In this document: positions 10,131 through 19,567 of the stretch, piece by piece
Layout: each line of letters opens with the position of its first letter
Position numbering within the stretch: the first letter of the stretch is position 1
DNA from: Gammaproteobacteria bacterium
GTDB lineage: Bacteria > Pseudomonadota > Gammaproteobacteria > Steroidobacterales > Steroidobacteraceae
Assembly: GCA_947452065.1 (NCBI GenBank)
Contig: CANGBB010000003.1
Location: 124,001 to 188,000, forward strand
DNA length: 64,000 nt
Direction: 5' to 3'
The notes under the pieces: model-generated
Told to the model about the DNA's origin: nothing
The model's input: only the letters and a program-made list of their open reading frames with translations
Databases searched by the model: none
Position numbers and translations under genes: made by a program

Positions 10131-10646
10131 ATGCATTCCGCGGATGCACCCGCAAGCCAAAGAATTCTGCTGATGCCCCATCGCTCCCTGACGATGCGGG
10201 AAGCCCGCTGGTTCTTCGCCAGCCTGTGCATACCGTCCCTGACGATTGCCGTGTTGATGACGCTGCAAGGCTACTGGCCCATCCTGCCGTTCGCCGGGCT
10301 CGAGCTGCTGGCATTGGGACTCTGTCTGACGCTGAACATGAGATGCCGCAAAGACACGCAGCAGATCGTGATTACGGAGGATGGCATCACCATCGAGACG
10401 CGTCACGGCACACGAATCACGCATTCTGAGTTCTCGCGGCACTGGGCACGGGTTAAACTGCGCCGCGCCAAATCGCACTGGCATCCAAGCCGCCTGACTA
10501 TTGAATCGCATGGTCGCGCCTGCGAGCTTGGAAGCTTCCTGACTGAGGAGGCTAGGTGCGCGCTGGCTGGACGTCTGCGCCGTCTGATCGGTCGCGTGGA
10601 TGAATCACCTCGGCTTTTGCCGGATGACTGCACTATCAAGGTTTGA
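10131..10646 (+). CDS. DUF2244 membrane protein at the head of the cox cluster
   Basis: A 171-residue protein resembling the DUF2244 family, which is often found just before cytochrome oxidase genes; its function is unknown. The N terminus (MPHRSLTMREARWFFASLC) leads into two adjacent hydrophobic segments (about residues 25-45 and 50-65), followed by a soluble basic domain with IVITEDGITIETRHG and a tryptophan- and arginine-rich strand pattern. The stop lies 3 bases before coxB, so it is probably cotranscribed with the oxidase subunits. An internal ATG at 10173 is an alternative start that fits the family N terminus well. Confidence 0.8.
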   Translation: MHSADAPASQRILLMPHRSLTMREARWFFASLCIPSLTIAVLMTLQGYWPILPFAGLELLALGLCLTLNMRCRKDTQQIVITEDGITIETRHGTRITHSEFSRHWARVKLRRAKSHWHPSRLTIESHGRACELGSFLTEEARCALAGRLRRLIGRVDESPRLLPDDCTIKV

Positions 10647-10649
10647 ATA

Positions 10650-11525
10650 ATGACGAAATTGACCCGAGTGATGAGCGCCCTCCTGACCGGTGGCGCATTG
10701 GCGCTGGTTGCCCCCACGGCGAACGCTGCCTGGGACCTCAACATGACCCAAGGCGTGTCCGACATCTCGCGCCGCATCTATGACCTGCACATGACCATTC
10801 TGTGGGTGTGCGTGGCCATCGGCATTTTCGTCTTCGGCTGGATGATCTGGTCCATCGTCGCCTTCCGCAAGTCGAAGGGTGCCGTGCCGGACACGACCCT
10901 GACACACAGCACAAAGGTCGAAGTGATCTGGACCGTGATTCCGGTGCTGATCCTGATCGGCAGTGCGGTGCCCGCTGCCCGTACGCTGATCGAAACCGAA
11001 AACGCCACGAACACCGAGCTGACCATCGTCGTCACCGGCTATCAGTGGAAGTGGAACTACAACTATCAGGGCACCGGCGTCAGCTTCTTCTCGACGCTCA
11101 GCCGTGACAGCAACGAGACGCGCCAGCTGGGATCAGACAAGGATCCGTACGCGGTCCCCGACTATCTGCTCAACGTCGACAACCCGCTGGTCGTTCCAGC
11201 CGGCGTGAAGGTGCGCGTGCTGCTGACCTCGCAGGATGTGATCCATGCGTGGTGGGTACCGGCCGTCGCCGTGAAGAAGGACGCGATTCCTGGCCTGACC
11301 AACGTTGCCTGGTTCAAGGTCGATGCAGACAAGACGGGCATTTATCGCGGTCAGTGCGCTGAGCTTTGCGGTCGTGACCATGGCTTCATGCCGGTCGTGA
11401 TCGACGTACGCAGCAAGGCCGACTTCGACAAGTGGCTGGCTGAGAAGAAGGCGGCCGCTCAGTCTGCTGCCCAGCCCAGCACAACCACAGCATCGTCGGC
11501 CGCACCCGCGTCGCCGGCTGGCTGA
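10650..11525 (+). CDS. coxB: Cytochrome c oxidase subunit II
   Basis: Subunit II takes electrons from cytochrome c through the binuclear CuA centre. The 291-residue precursor has a signal-like N terminus ending at ANAA, two transmembrane helices (about 48-70 and 90-108) and a periplasmic cupredoxin domain. CuA ligands are visible: His in DVIHAWW (about 196) and CAELCGRDHGFM (about 231-242). The aromatic YQWKWNY patch for electron entry is present (about 131). The C-terminal Ala/Ser/Pro-rich tail has no haem-binding CxxCH, so this is not a caa3-type fused subunit. Confidence 0.96.
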   Translation: MTKLTRVMSALLTGGALALVAPTANAAWDLNMTQGVSDISRRIYDLHMTILWVCVAIGIFVFGWMIWSIVAFRKSKGAVPDTTLTHSTKVEVIWTVIPVLILIGSAVPAARTLIETENATNTELTIVVTGYQWKWNYNYQGTGVSFFSTLSRDSNETRQLGSDKDPYAVPDYLLNVDNPLVVPAGVKVRVLLTSQDVIHAWWVPAVAVKKDAIPGLTNVAWFKVDADKTGIYRGQCAELCGRDHGFMPVVIDVRSKADFDKWLAEKKAAAQSAAQPSTTTASSAAPASPAG

Positions 11526-11579
11526 TCGCTTGGTTGCCCCTACTCCTAGCTACTGAAACTTCAGACCGGAAATACCATC

Positions 11580-13190
11580 ATGGCCCACACTGAACACACC
11601 GCTGCCCACGACGATCACGGTCACCACGGCCCGCCAACGGGTCTGATGCGTTGGATCAAGACCACCAATCACAAGGACATCGGCACGCTGTACCTGATCT
11701 TTGCATGCGTGATGTTCTTTGCCGGCGGTGCGATGGCCATGGTGATCCGCGCCGAGCTGTTCAAGCCCGGCATGCAGTTCGTCGATCCGCAATTCTTCAA
11801 CTCCATGACCACCGTGCATGCGCTGGCGATGATCTTCGGCGCCGTGATGCCGGCTTGGGTCGGCTTGGCCAACTGGATGATCCCGCTGCAGATCGGTGCG
11901 CCGGACATGGCGCTGCCGCGCATGAACAACTTCAGCTTCTGGATCATGCCGTTCGCCTTCACGCTGCTGCTGATCGGCTTCTTCACCTCAAGTGGTGCTC
12001 CGGCTGGTGGCTGGACGCTGTACCCGCCGCTGGTCCTGCAGGGTGGTGACTCTCTGCCGATGGCCATCTTCGCCATCCACCTGATGGGTGCCTCGTCGAT
12101 CATGGGCGCCATCAACGTGATCGTGACGATCATGAACATGCGCGCACCTGGCATGACGCTGCTGCGCATGCCGCTGTTCGTCTGGACTTGGCTCATCACG
12201 GCCTATCTGCTGATCGCCGTGATGCCGGTGCTGGCCGGTGCCGTCACGATGCTGCTGACCGATCACTACTTCGGCACGAGCTTCTTCAGCGCCTCGGGCG
12301 GTGGCGACCCGGTGATGTTCCAGCACATCTTCTGGTTCTTCGGTCACCCCGAGGTGTACATCCTGATCCTGCCGGCCTTCGGCATCGTTTCGGAAATCAT
12401 CCCGACGTTCGCACGCAAGCCGTTGTTCGGCTATGAAGCGATGGTCTACGCATCGGCCTCGATCGCTTTCCTGTCATTCATTGTGTGGGCGCATCACATG
12501 TTCACGGTCGGCATGCCGCTGGCCGGAGAGATGTTCTTCATGCTCTCGACGATGCTGATCGCCATCCCCACGGGCGTGAAGGTGTTCAACTGGTGCGCCA
12601 CGATGTGGAAGGGATCGATGACCTTCGAGACCCCGATGCTGTTCGCGCTGGCCTTCCTGTTCCTGTTCACGATCGGCGGGTTCTCGGGACTGATGCTCGC
12701 CATCACGCCGGCCGACTTCCAGTACCACGACACCTACTTCGTGGTGGCGCACTTCCACTACGTGCTCGTGCCGGGCGCGATCTTCACCATCATGGCAGCG
12801 GTGTACTACTGGCTGCCGAAGTGGACTGGCAACATGTACAACGAAAAGCTGGGCAAGCTGCACTTCTGGCTGTCTGCCATCAGCGTCAACGTGCTGTTCT
12901 TCCCGCAGCACTTCCTCGGCCTCGCCGGCATGCCGCGTCGCATCCCCGACTATTCCACTCAGTTCGCTGACTGGAACATGGTGTCCTCGCTCGGTGGCTT
13001 CGCCTTCGGTCTCAGCCAGCTGCTGTTCCCGTACATCATCTGGCAGTGCGTTCGTGGCGGCGAGAAGGCCACCTCACGAGTCTGGGAAGGCGCTCATGGT
13101 CTGGAGTGGGAAGTGCCTTCGCCGGCTCCGTACCACACCTGGGACGAAGCGCCTTCGCCGTCGGTCATTAACACCGGCGCCAGCCACTGA
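11580..13190 (+). CDS. coxA: Cytochrome c oxidase subunit I
   Basis: The catalytic 12-helix subunit that binds haem a, haem a3 and CuB and pumps protons. The 536-residue protein has a His-rich N terminus, [11 protein letters not shown], the first haem a ligand in [10 protein letters not shown] (about 80), the CuB histidine and cross-linked tyrosine in [11 protein letters not shown] (about 255), the HH pair in WAHHMF (about 304) and [13 protein letters not shown] (about 382-394) with haem ligands. These make it an A-type haem-copper oxidase. It lies 54 bases after coxB and is followed by a tiny gene and ctaG. Confidence 0.97.
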   Translation: MAHTEHTAAHDDHGHHGPPTGLMRWIKTTNHKDIGTLYLIFACVMFFAGGAMAMVIRAELFKPGMQFVDPQFFNSMTTVHALAMIFGAVMPAWVGLANWMIPLQIGAPDMALPRMNNFSFWIMPFAFTLLLIGFFTSSGAPAGGWTLYPPLVLQGGDSLPMAIFAIHLMGASSIMGAINVIVTIMNMRAPGMTLLRMPLFVWTWLITAYLLIAVMPVLAGAVTMLLTDHYFGTSFFSASGGGDPVMFQHIFWFFGHPEVYILILPAFGIVSEIIPTFARKPLFGYEAMVYASASIAFLSFIVWAHHMFTVGMPLAGEMFFMLSTMLIAIPTGVKVFNWCATMWKGSMTFETPMLFALAFLFLFTIGGFSGLMLAITPADFQYHDTYFVVAHFHYVLVPGAIFTIMAAVYYWLPKWTGNMYNEKLGKLHFWLSAISVNVLFFPQHFLGLAGMPRRIPDYSTQFADWNMVSSLGGFAFGLSQLLFPYIIWQCVRGGEKATSRVWEGAHGLEWEVPSPAPYHTWDEAPSPSVINTGASH

Positions 13191-13211
13191 TTCATTGCGA
13201 GCGTTTCAGCC

Positions 13212-13337
13212 ATGAGCCCAACTCCAGTCGATGAACGCAGGCGGCGAGCGCGTCGCAATGCGTTGCTGCTGCTGGGCGTGGCCATCCTGGTCTACGTGGC
13301 GTTCATCGTCATGTCGATCCGCAAGGTACATACATGA
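13212..13337 (+). CDS. 41-residue single-helix peptide between coxA and ctaG
   Basis: A short reading frame of 41 codons plus stop. It starts [20 protein letters not shown], has one hydrophobic helix (about residues 17-35) and ends with a basic tail. Its TGA overlaps the ATG of ctaG as ATGA, a strong sign of real translation. Tiny membrane proteins at this position in proteobacterial cox operons have been called small oxidase assembly proteins; I infer a similar role without being able to compare sequences. Arginines before the helix predict an N-in orientation. Confidence 0.75.
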   Translation: MSPTPVDERRRRARRNALLLLGVAILVYVAFIVMSIRKVHT

Positions 13338-13933
13338 GTGGTGCGGCCGTTCCTGGCCGCCGCGCTGCGAACCGGTCGCTGACATTGCAGCTCGCCGGTT
13401 TCGCAGCCTGCGCCTTTGGCTTCGGCTTTGCGCTGGTGCCACTTTATGACCTGCTCTGCAATGTCACTGGCATCGGTGACCAGAAGCTTCTGCTCAAGGC
13501 CAACGCTGCCCCGGCAAGTCCGCGCGGCGGCGGGGTGAATGGCGCTGCCGGAACGACTGAGCGCTGGGTGACCGTGGAATTTGTCAGTCAGCTGCCCTCC
13601 GTGGGCAACTGGCAATTCAAGCCCGTCATGAACGAACTACGCGTTCGCCCAGGCCAGCTCTACGAAGCCTTCTTCGTTGCACACAACCTGACCGGGCACG
13701 ACACCGTGGCGCAAGCCATACCGGATATCAGCCCCGGACTGGCCAGCAACTACTTTCACAAGACCGAGTGTTTCTGCTTCACGCCGCAGTCGTTCCGCAA
13801 GGGCGAGGAGCGAACCATGCCGGTACGTTTCTTCGTCGACAAGGCTCTGCCCGAGTCCGTCGACCGACTGACGCTCAGCTACACTTTTTACGATGACTCC
13901 ACGCGAGTGGCGGCACGCCAGGCGCGTTCTTAA
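13334..13933 (+). CDS. ctaG: Cytochrome c oxidase assembly protein CtaG (Cox11)
   Basis: Cox11/CtaG delivers copper to the CuB site of subunit I. The 199-residue protein has one N-terminal transmembrane helix (about 16-36), the [14 protein letters not shown] segment, then a periplasmic beta domain with the copper-binding CFCF motif (about 144-147), FFVDKALP and LTLSYTFYD. An insertion rich in Gly, Ala and Pro follows the helix ([18 protein letters not shown]). It is coupled by ATGA to the upstream 41-residue gene and lies 20 bases before coxC. Confidence 0.95.
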   Translation: MSGAAVPGRRAANRSLTLQLAGFAACAFGFGFALVPLYDLLCNVTGIGDQKLLLKANAAPASPRGGGVNGAAGTTERWVTVEFVSQLPSVGNWQFKPVMNELRVRPGQLYEAFFVAHNLTGHDTVAQAIPDISPGLASNYFHKTECFCFTPQSFRKGEERTMPVRFFVDKALPESVDRLTLSYTFYDDSTRVAARQARS

Positions 13934-13953
13934 CTCTGATCGAGGAATTTTCA

Positions 13954-14838
13954 ATGTCCCAGGCACACGCTGACAGCAGCAAGTACTACGTCCCCCATGA
14001 CACGCAATGGCCGATCGTCGGCTCCATCGCGCTGTTCACGCTGATGCTTGGCGCAGTCTCGCTACTCAATGAGTGGACCGGTGCCTTGGCGCTGTTGCCG
14101 GGCTTCTTGCTGCTGGCCTACATGTTCTTTGGCTGGTTCAACACGGTGATCAGCGAAAACCAGCATGGCATGTACAACCTCGCGGTGGATCGCTCCTTCC
14201 GCATGGGCATGATCTGGTTCATTTTCTCGGAAGTGATGTTCTTCGCAGCGTTCTTTGGCGCCTTGTTCTATGCCCGGCAGTTCTCGGTGCCATGGATTGG
14301 CGGCGAGGGCACCAAGATTTTCAACAAGCTCGTGCTGTGGCCTGACTTCACGGCTGGCTGGCCAAGCAACGGGCCGGCGCGCCTGAGCCCGCGTGCCGAT
14401 GGTTCTTTCGAGGTGATTCCGGCCTTCGGCCTGCCGGCGATCAACACTCTGATCCTGCTGACCTCCGGCGTGACGATCACCATTGCCCACCATGCCTTGA
14501 GAGAGGGCAAGCGCGGCGTTCTAAACGTGTTCCTGGCGCTGACCTTCCTGCTGGGCTTCCTGTTCGTCTTCCTGCAGGCCAACGAGTACGCAGAGGCTTA
14601 TCGTGAGAAGGGCCTGCAGATGGGCACGGGCATCTACGGTTCAACTTTCTTCATGCTGACCGGCTTCCACGGCTTCCACGTGACTCTCGGTGCCATCATG
14701 CTGACCGTGATCTGGCTGCGCTGCCTGCGTGGTCATTTCACGCCGGAGCGTCATTTCGCGTTTGAGGCGGTGGCCTGGTATTGGCACTTCGTCGACGTGG
14801 TGTGGCTCGGCCTGTTCGTGTTCGTCTACTGGGTCTGA
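13954..14838 (+). CDS. coxC: Cytochrome c oxidase subunit III
   Basis: Subunit III is a seven-helix membrane protein that stabilises the oxidase core. The 294-residue protein starts with YYVPHDTQWPIVGS and shows seven hydrophobic segments, the conserved glutamate in IFSEVMFFAAFF and the TGFHGFHVTLG segment, ending AVAWYWHFVDVVWLGLFVFVYW. It is the last rightward gene of the first cox block. Its final 198 bases are overlapped on the other strand by the end of an ABC exporter gene, so no terminator separates the two. Confidence 0.96.
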   Translation: MSQAHADSSKYYVPHDTQWPIVGSIALFTLMLGAVSLLNEWTGALALLPGFLLLAYMFFGWFNTVISENQHGMYNLAVDRSFRMGMIWFIFSEVMFFAAFFGALFYARQFSVPWIGGEGTKIFNKLVLWPDFTAGWPSNGPARLSPRADGSFEVIPAFGLPAINTLILLTSGVTITIAHHALREGKRGVLNVFLALTFLLGFLFVFLQANEYAEAYREKGLQMGTGIYGSTFFMLTGFHGFHVTLGAIMLTVIWLRCLRGHFTPERHFAFEAVAWYWHFVDVVWLGLFVFVYWV

Positions 14839-17013
14839 GCCAGTCCTGCGGTCGCTGACCACGCGACCGCTCTCCAGTATCACCACGCGTTGCGCCGAGG
14901 CTATGGTCTCGGCGCGATGCGCGATAACGATTCGCGTGATATCGAGATTTTTCAGCGACGCATTGATCCGCCGTTCGGCGGCGGCGTCGAGATGACTGCT
15001 GGCCTCGTCGAGCACCAGCACCCGCGGCTGCCGATACAACGCGCGCGCCAGCAGTAGACGCTGGCGCTGCCCGCCGGAGAGGCTGCTGCCGTTTTCCCCA
15101 ATCAGCGTCTGGTAGTGCATCGGCATCGCGATGATGTCGTCATGAATGATGGCCAGCCGAGCGCAGTGCAGTATGCGTGGCATGTCCGGCTCGGGGTCGA
15201 AGAAACTGATGTTATCGATCACGCTGCCACTGAACAGGTGGTCATCCTGCATCACACTACCCACCACCGCACGCAGGGCTCCCAGGCCGAGTTGTGAGAG
15301 GGGCTTTCCGGCGTAGCGTATTTCCCCGGCGGTGGGCTGATGCAAACCCAGCAGCAGTTTCAGCAACGTGGTCTTGCCGCATCCCGAGGGCCCCGTGATG
15401 ACCAGCGACTGACCGGCCGCTATCCGCAGATTGAGTCCATCGAGAACCAGCGGCTCACCATCTCCATGGCGGAAGCCGACATTTAGCAATTCGATGTCAC
15501 CATGAATAGCGGCTTGAGGATCGATATCACCGATAGTCTCCGTTGCCTGATTGCTGCCAATCTCCGGCTCCTGGTGAATGATGTCGGCCACGCGCTCGGC
15601 ATGCAGACGCAAAACTCGCCACTCACACAAGCGATCGACAAGTGCCGCTACGCGCTGTGTGAACTGATCCTTGTAGCTGAGGAAGGCGAACAGCATTCCT
15701 ACAGTCAGTTTTGAATCGAGCACAGCCAGTGCACCAGCCCAGACGATGGCGGCCCGTTCCAGTCCGAAGAGCACCTGATTTCCTGACTGCGAGAGCAACT
15801 GCAGTCGGCTTGCGTCGAGTTCCGCGTTGATCTGACGTGCCAGGTGAGTGAGCCACCCATTGCGGCGCTCCGCTGCACGGTCATGGAGTCGAACGGTCTG
15901 CACACCGCGTACGGATTCGATCAGATGTGTTTGGGCGCGTGCTGCATGAACGATCTGGCCGGCGTTGGCCTCGCGCTGGGCTGGGAGCAGGCCGGCGCGA
16001 AGCAACGAGTATGCGCAGACACTCAGCACCGCAAGCGCGGCCAGAGGAAGGCTATAGGCCAGCATCAATCCCAGCGTAGTGGCGGCCAGCAGACCATCAA
16101 TGACTGACTCCACCGATTGAGTGGTTAACGCACGCTGCAAGCTTTGCACGGCACCAAAACGCGACACGATGTCGCCCAATTGGCGACGCTCAAAGTAGGC
16201 CAGCGGCAACTGCAGCAGGTGCTGGAACACGCGACCCTGACCTTGAAATCCAAGCGCGGCCACCAGAGCCGTGCCTGTCCACGAACGAACCGCAGCGACG
16301 CCCGCCTGCAACACCACCAGCAACATCGCACCCATAGCCAGTACCGTCACCAGACTGCGCTCACCACTGACCAGCGCTTCATCGACCACCCATTGCACGT
16401 AGAAAGGTGCGAGCACGACGCAGATCTGGAAGCACAAACTCAGCGCCAGCAGTACGAGCAGCGTGCGGTGCAGGCCATGAACCGGGCCGAGAAGGCTGCG
16501 CATTCGTATGCGTGGCGGAGGAGACTGCGTGCTGAAGGTTGCACCGGGGAGTAACTCCAGTGCGATTCCGGTGAAGTGTCGTGATGCTTCGGACAAGGTC
16601 AGACGGCGTAGCCCTACTGCGGGATCGGCAACGGTGATATGGCGAGTGCCGCAAGCACACAGCACAACAAAGTGGTTCAGATCCCAGTGCAGCACTGCAG
16701 GACGACGCAAAGCGTGCAACTGCTCCAGAGGCAGCTTGAGCGGGCGCGACTGAAGTCCCAAGGACTCCGCTAGATCCACCAGCGTGCGCAATGAGACACC
16801 ACGCCGCGAGATACCGAAACGGCGCCGCAGTGCAGACAGTGTCCAGTATTGACCCCAGTAGCCAGCCACCATGGCCATACAGGCCATCCCGCATTCGGCC
16901 ACCTCGGTTTGCAAAACTGGCTCGACGCGCCGCCTCGACCAAAAACGCAACAGCGGAGTGAGCGGGCGGATCAATTCCAACTCCGCAGCGAACGCAATGG
17001 CTCCAGTAGCCAT
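14641..17013 (-). CDS. Peptidase-containing (C39) ABC exporter, CvaB/RaxB type
   Basis: An inner-membrane exporter expected to cleave double-glycine leader peptides and export the cargo. Order: C39 peptidase (about residues 29-160) with catalytic Cys in TEVAECGMAC, His in LNHFVVL and Asp in VADPAVG; a transmembrane domain (about 185-470); an ABC domain with GPSGCGKTT (about 545), LSGGQRQRLLLARAL and LVLDEASSHLD, and an H-loop in IVIAHR. The peptidase triad looks intact. After residue 725 the frame continues about 65 residues on the antisense strand of coxC, giving a polar tail unlike the family; a lost stop or a 3' frameshift is likely. It overlaps the adaptor gene by 43 bases; a TTG in a TTGA overlap with the adaptor stop is an alternative start. 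Confidence 0.92.
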   Translation of the reverse strand: MATGAIAFAAELELIRPLTPLLRFWSRRRVEPVLQTEVAECGMACMAMVAGYWGQYWTLSALRRRFGISRRGVSLRTLVDLAESLGLQSRPLKLPLEQLHALRRPAVLHWDLNHFVVLCACGTRHITVADPAVGLRRLTLSEASRHFTGIALELLPGATFSTQSPPPRIRMRSLLGPVHGLHRTLLVLLALSLCFQICVVLAPFYVQWVVDEALVSGERSLVTVLAMGAMLLVVLQAGVAAVRSWTGTALVAALGFQGQGRVFQHLLQLPLAYFERRQLGDIVSRFGAVQSLQRALTTQSVESVIDGLLAATTLGLMLAYSLPLAALAVLSVCAYSLLRAGLLPAQREANAGQIVHAARAQTHLIESVRGVQTVRLHDRAAERRNGWLTHLARQINAELDASRLQLLSQSGNQVLFGLERAAIVWAGALAVLDSKLTVGMLFAFLSYKDQFTQRVAALVDRLCEWRVLRLHAERVADIIHQEPEIGSNQATETIGDIDPQAAIHGDIELLNVGFRHGDGEPLVLDGLNLRIAAGQSLVITGPSGCGKTTLLKLLLGLHQPTAGEIRYAGKPLSQLGLGALRAVVGSVMQDDHLFSGSVIDNISFFDPEPDMPRILHCARLAIIHDDIIAMPMHYQTLIGENGSSLSGGQRQRLLLARALYRQPRVLVLDEASSHLDAAAERRINASLKNLDITRIVIAHRAETIASAQRVVILESGRVVSDRRTGSDPVDEHEQAEPHHVDEVPIPGHRLKREMTLRREMTTQAAQPDHGQHDGTESHVEAVEAGQHEES

Positions 17014-18227
17014 TCATACAAACGTCGTCTGTCGAGCAACACACTGGCATCGACGCGTGCTCCGGGCTTCAACGGCTCCCAGCGCCCTTCAACCCGCAAG
17101 GCTTGCTGCCTCAAGGTGGCGCGGATTCGGTAAACCGGTTCGCTCTGTGTATCGCCGCGCAGTGCGACAGCCGATACTTCCCGGATAGTTGCTTCCTGCA
17201 AACCGAACTTCTGATACGGATAGGCGTGATGGCGTAGCTGCAGAGACAATCCGGCCCGCAGGAAACCGGCCGCGCGGGACGGCGCACTCAGCTCTGCCTC
17301 CAGCACGGTAGGCTGAGGAATCAGTGTTGCCAGCGTGGTCCCTGATGGGACGTTCTGGCCGGTCACCGCCAAGATGCCGCTAACCACACCCGCACGCGGC
17401 GCGCGCACCGACCACTCCCGACGCGTTTCAACTTCGACAGTGCTCTCGTCTACCGAAGCCAGCTCGCGCTGTAGGGCTTCAACGGCGCGCTCGGACTGCC
17501 AGCGTTGCTCACGCCATTCATTTTCGGCCGCCTCAATCGAGCGGCGGAGCACCACTTGGCCGCGTTCCAGCTCCGCCAGCCGCTGCTGCTGGTCGAGTAG
17601 CTCACTCTGTTTGTCCTGCCATTGCAGCTGCGAGACAAAGCCATCGCGGTAGAGAGACTGGTAGCGCTTCAATGCTTCGGCAGCGATGTCAGTGCGCCGC
17701 CGTTGCAATGTGATTTGAGAATCGATCTGCCGCAGCTCCGCGAGTTGCGCTGCGCGCTGACTGCTGATCGCTGCGCTCTGCTCGTGCCGGCGCAGCTGTT
17801 GAGACTGCTGCTCGCGCAGCAGGCTATTGCGCCGATCCTGCAGGAGAGCGACAACAGCAGGTTCTGTGGCACCGGCCATGGTACTGGCGCGCGCACTGCG
17901 CAGTGTGAACAGCACATCGCCAGGCTGCACCGGTGCACCTTCCGCCACGGGGCAATCAACGACCTCACCGCCTTGAGGCGTGGTGATATCAACCGGCCCA
18001 CCACGCGGCACCAGCTGGCCACTGATACCGACCGTGCGCGTGTAGTGGCCGAAGTAGAGCCACAGTAGCAGGCCCATACACGGCAGCATGACCAGCAGTG
18101 CTGACCAGCGCGGCGTTTCGCCACCAATGACATCGCCGTGGTGAAGTTGCGTGGCGGCTTCGATCACCTCGCGGCGAAACAGCGAAGGAGCGCGGCCAGA
18201 GTTCGCCTCTGCATGCGGATCGTGCAT
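16971..18227 (-). CDS. HlyD/CvaA-type periplasmic adaptor of the C39 exporter
   Basis: A 418-residue membrane fusion protein that would link the ABC exporter to an outer-membrane TolC channel. A cytoplasmic N terminus is followed by one transmembrane helix (about 42-60), then a lipoyl half-motif (VDITTPQGGEVVDCPVAEGAPVQPG), a long coiled coil rich in Gln, Arg and Glu (about 125-270), the second lipoyl half (WSVRAPRAGVVSG), and a beta-barrel region. The C terminus LLEPLRSLR is typical of adaptors paired with bacteriocin exporters. It precedes and overlaps the exporter gene. No TolC gene lies in the window. Confidence 0.9.
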   Translation of the reverse strand: MHDPHAEANSGRAPSLFRREVIEAATQLHHGDVIGGETPRWSALLVMLPCMGLLLWLYFGHYTRTVGISGQLVPRGGPVDITTPQGGEVVDCPVAEGAPVQPGDVLFTLRSARASTMAGATEPAVVALLQDRRNSLLREQQSQQLRRHEQSAAISSQRAAQLAELRQIDSQITLQRRRTDIAAEALKRYQSLYRDGFVSQLQWQDKQSELLDQQQRLAELERGQVVLRRSIEAAENEWREQRWQSERAVEALQRELASVDESTVEVETRREWSVRAPRAGVVSGILAVTGQNVPSGTTLATLIPQPTVLEAELSAPSRAAGFLRAGLSLQLRHHAYPYQKFGLQEATIREVSAVALRGDTQSEPVYRIRATLRQQALRVEGRWEPLKPGARVDASVLLDRRRLYEWLLEPLRSLRSWN

Positions 18228-18305
18228 GCGAAGCAGTGTGTTTTAAAAGTGCAGCGAACCCGAGCAGCAAACTCGGCGCAAACAAAGAGAAACGCCGGCT
18301 GGTCG

Positions 18306-19217
18306 CTAGTTGCGAACCGTATCGGGAGATGCGATCGGCATGCGCGCAATGCGTTGCACGCCCAGCATCACCAGCGCAGCGCCAAACAGCATGCGCCAGC
18401 TGATCGCCTCGCCGAGCACCGCCCACGCGAGGAACAGCGTGAAGACCGGGCCCAGCGTGCTGACGATCGCCGTACGGCTGGCACCCAGACGCTGCACAGC
18501 GTTGGCATTGAGCCAGATCGGCAGGACGGTGCAGAAGATTGCCATACCCAGGCCACAGGCCTGCACCTGCCAAGGTTGCGACCAGAGTGTCGCGATCGGC
18601 CTCAGCACTACGAACTGAGTCAGCACCATGATGCATGCCGACCCGGTGGCCCATGCCGTCACGCGCGCAGCGCCGAGGCGATGAATCGAAGGCCCGCAGC
18701 GCCACATATAGACGGCAAAGCTCAGCGCACTGACCAGTATCAGACTGACGCCCAGCGTCAGATTAGGCGATGCGATTTGTACGTCATGCCATACCGCAAG
18801 ACCCACGCCTGTGGAGCACACCATCAGCGACAGCAGCAGTTGCCGTTGCGGCAGACGGCGCTTGCTCACAGCCGTCATCAAGACGACCAGCGAGGGGTAG
18901 GTATAAAGAATGACGCGCTCGAGGCCCGCGGAGATGTACTGCAGACCGAGGAAATCCGTGTAGCTGGAGAGGTAGTAACCGAAGAAGCCGATCAGTAGTA
19001 GCGGGAACCAGTCACTACGTTCGATGGGGCGCTGCGCACGACGCGAGGCATGCAGTGCCATGACCATGAAGAACGGCAGCGCATAAAGCATGCGCAAGGC
19101 CAGCAGTGTCATCGGATCGACGCCGTAACGATAGCCCTGCTTGACCAGGATCGCCTTTAAAGAAAACCCGAGCGCCCCGAGGATGGCGCACAGCACTCCA
19201 GTCGCGACGGGTCGCAA
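18306..19217 (-). CDS. EamA/DMT family transporter
   Basis: A 303-residue protein with about ten hydrophobic segments and two EamA repeats, the drug/metabolite transporter fold used for export of amino acids, metabolites or drugs. Features include FGYYLSSYTDFLGLQYISAG at the end of the first half and STLGPVFTLFLAWAVLGE in the second. The substrate cannot be read from sequence. It lies 78 bases before the HlyD-type gene on the same strand; that gap holds no readable gene for an exporter cargo. Confidence 0.88.
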   Translation of the reverse strand: MRPVATGVLCAILGALGFSLKAILVKQGYRYGVDPMTLLALRMLYALPFFMVMALHASRRAQRPIERSDWFPLLLIGFFGYYLSSYTDFLGLQYISAGLERVILYTYPSLVVLMTAVSKRRLPQRQLLLSLMVCSTGVGLAVWHDVQIASPNLTLGVSLILVSALSFAVYMWRCGPSIHRLGAARVTAWATGSACIMVLTQFVVLRPIATLWSQPWQVQACGLGMAIFCTVLPIWLNANAVQRLGASRTAIVSTLGPVFTLFLAWAVLGEAISWRMLFGAALVMLGVQRIARMPIASPDTVRN

Positions 19218-19232
19218 TGCGGCAGATCCGCG

Positions 19233-19445
19233 TCAGCGCTGCAGACCGTGAGGCGAGATCCACCCCATGCGCCAGGCCAGCATCAGCAGCGCGAACAGCG
19301 TCACGGACAAGGTGACGCGGATAGTCAGCGAACGCAGCATCTTGCGCGAATCGCCCTTGCCCGTGGCGAGATGGAACAGCGCATTGCCCAAGCTGGCCAC
19401 GATGGTGAACAGCAAGCCAATCACGAGCAGGCGCGTCAGGTCCAT
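19233..19445 (-). CDS. DUF2909 twin-transmembrane protein
   Basis: A 70-residue protein with two hydrophobic helices (about 5-25 and 45-63) separated by a short polar loop, LATGKGDSRKM. This matches the small DUF2909 proteins that sit in reverse orientation between coxC and SURF1 genes in many gamma- and betaproteobacteria; their role is unknown, presumably in oxidase biogenesis. The frame is open upstream, but the ATG before DLTRLL is chosen because the family starts there. It lies 15 bases before the EamA gene and is divergent from SURF1. Confidence 0.82.
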   Translation of the reverse strand: MDLTRLLVIGLLFTIVASLGNALFHLATGKGDSRKMLRSLTIRVTLSVTLFALLMLAWRMGWISPHGLQR

Positions 19446-19567
19446 GTCGACTCCGGCGGAGCAGCTGAAAGGGCCGGGAGTATAAGGTCTGCGGCAACAT
19501 CCCGGCTGTACTCCGGGCCGCTGCCGACGGCACAATGTTCATGCCGTTCCCGGAGATCACCCTGCCG

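Noticed and set aside
14672-14687. A parS-like TTCCACGTGACT in coxC
   Set aside because: Only one half of the palindrome matches; it codes for a conserved coxC segment.
14780-14800. TGGCACTTCG in coxC as a sigma-54 promoter
   Set aside because: The -12 element lacks GC at the right spacing and the site is inside coding sequence.
18228-18305. A cargo peptide gene for the C39 exporter
   Set aside because: The gap is only 78 bases, with no start plus ribosome-binding site and no double-glycine leader pattern.
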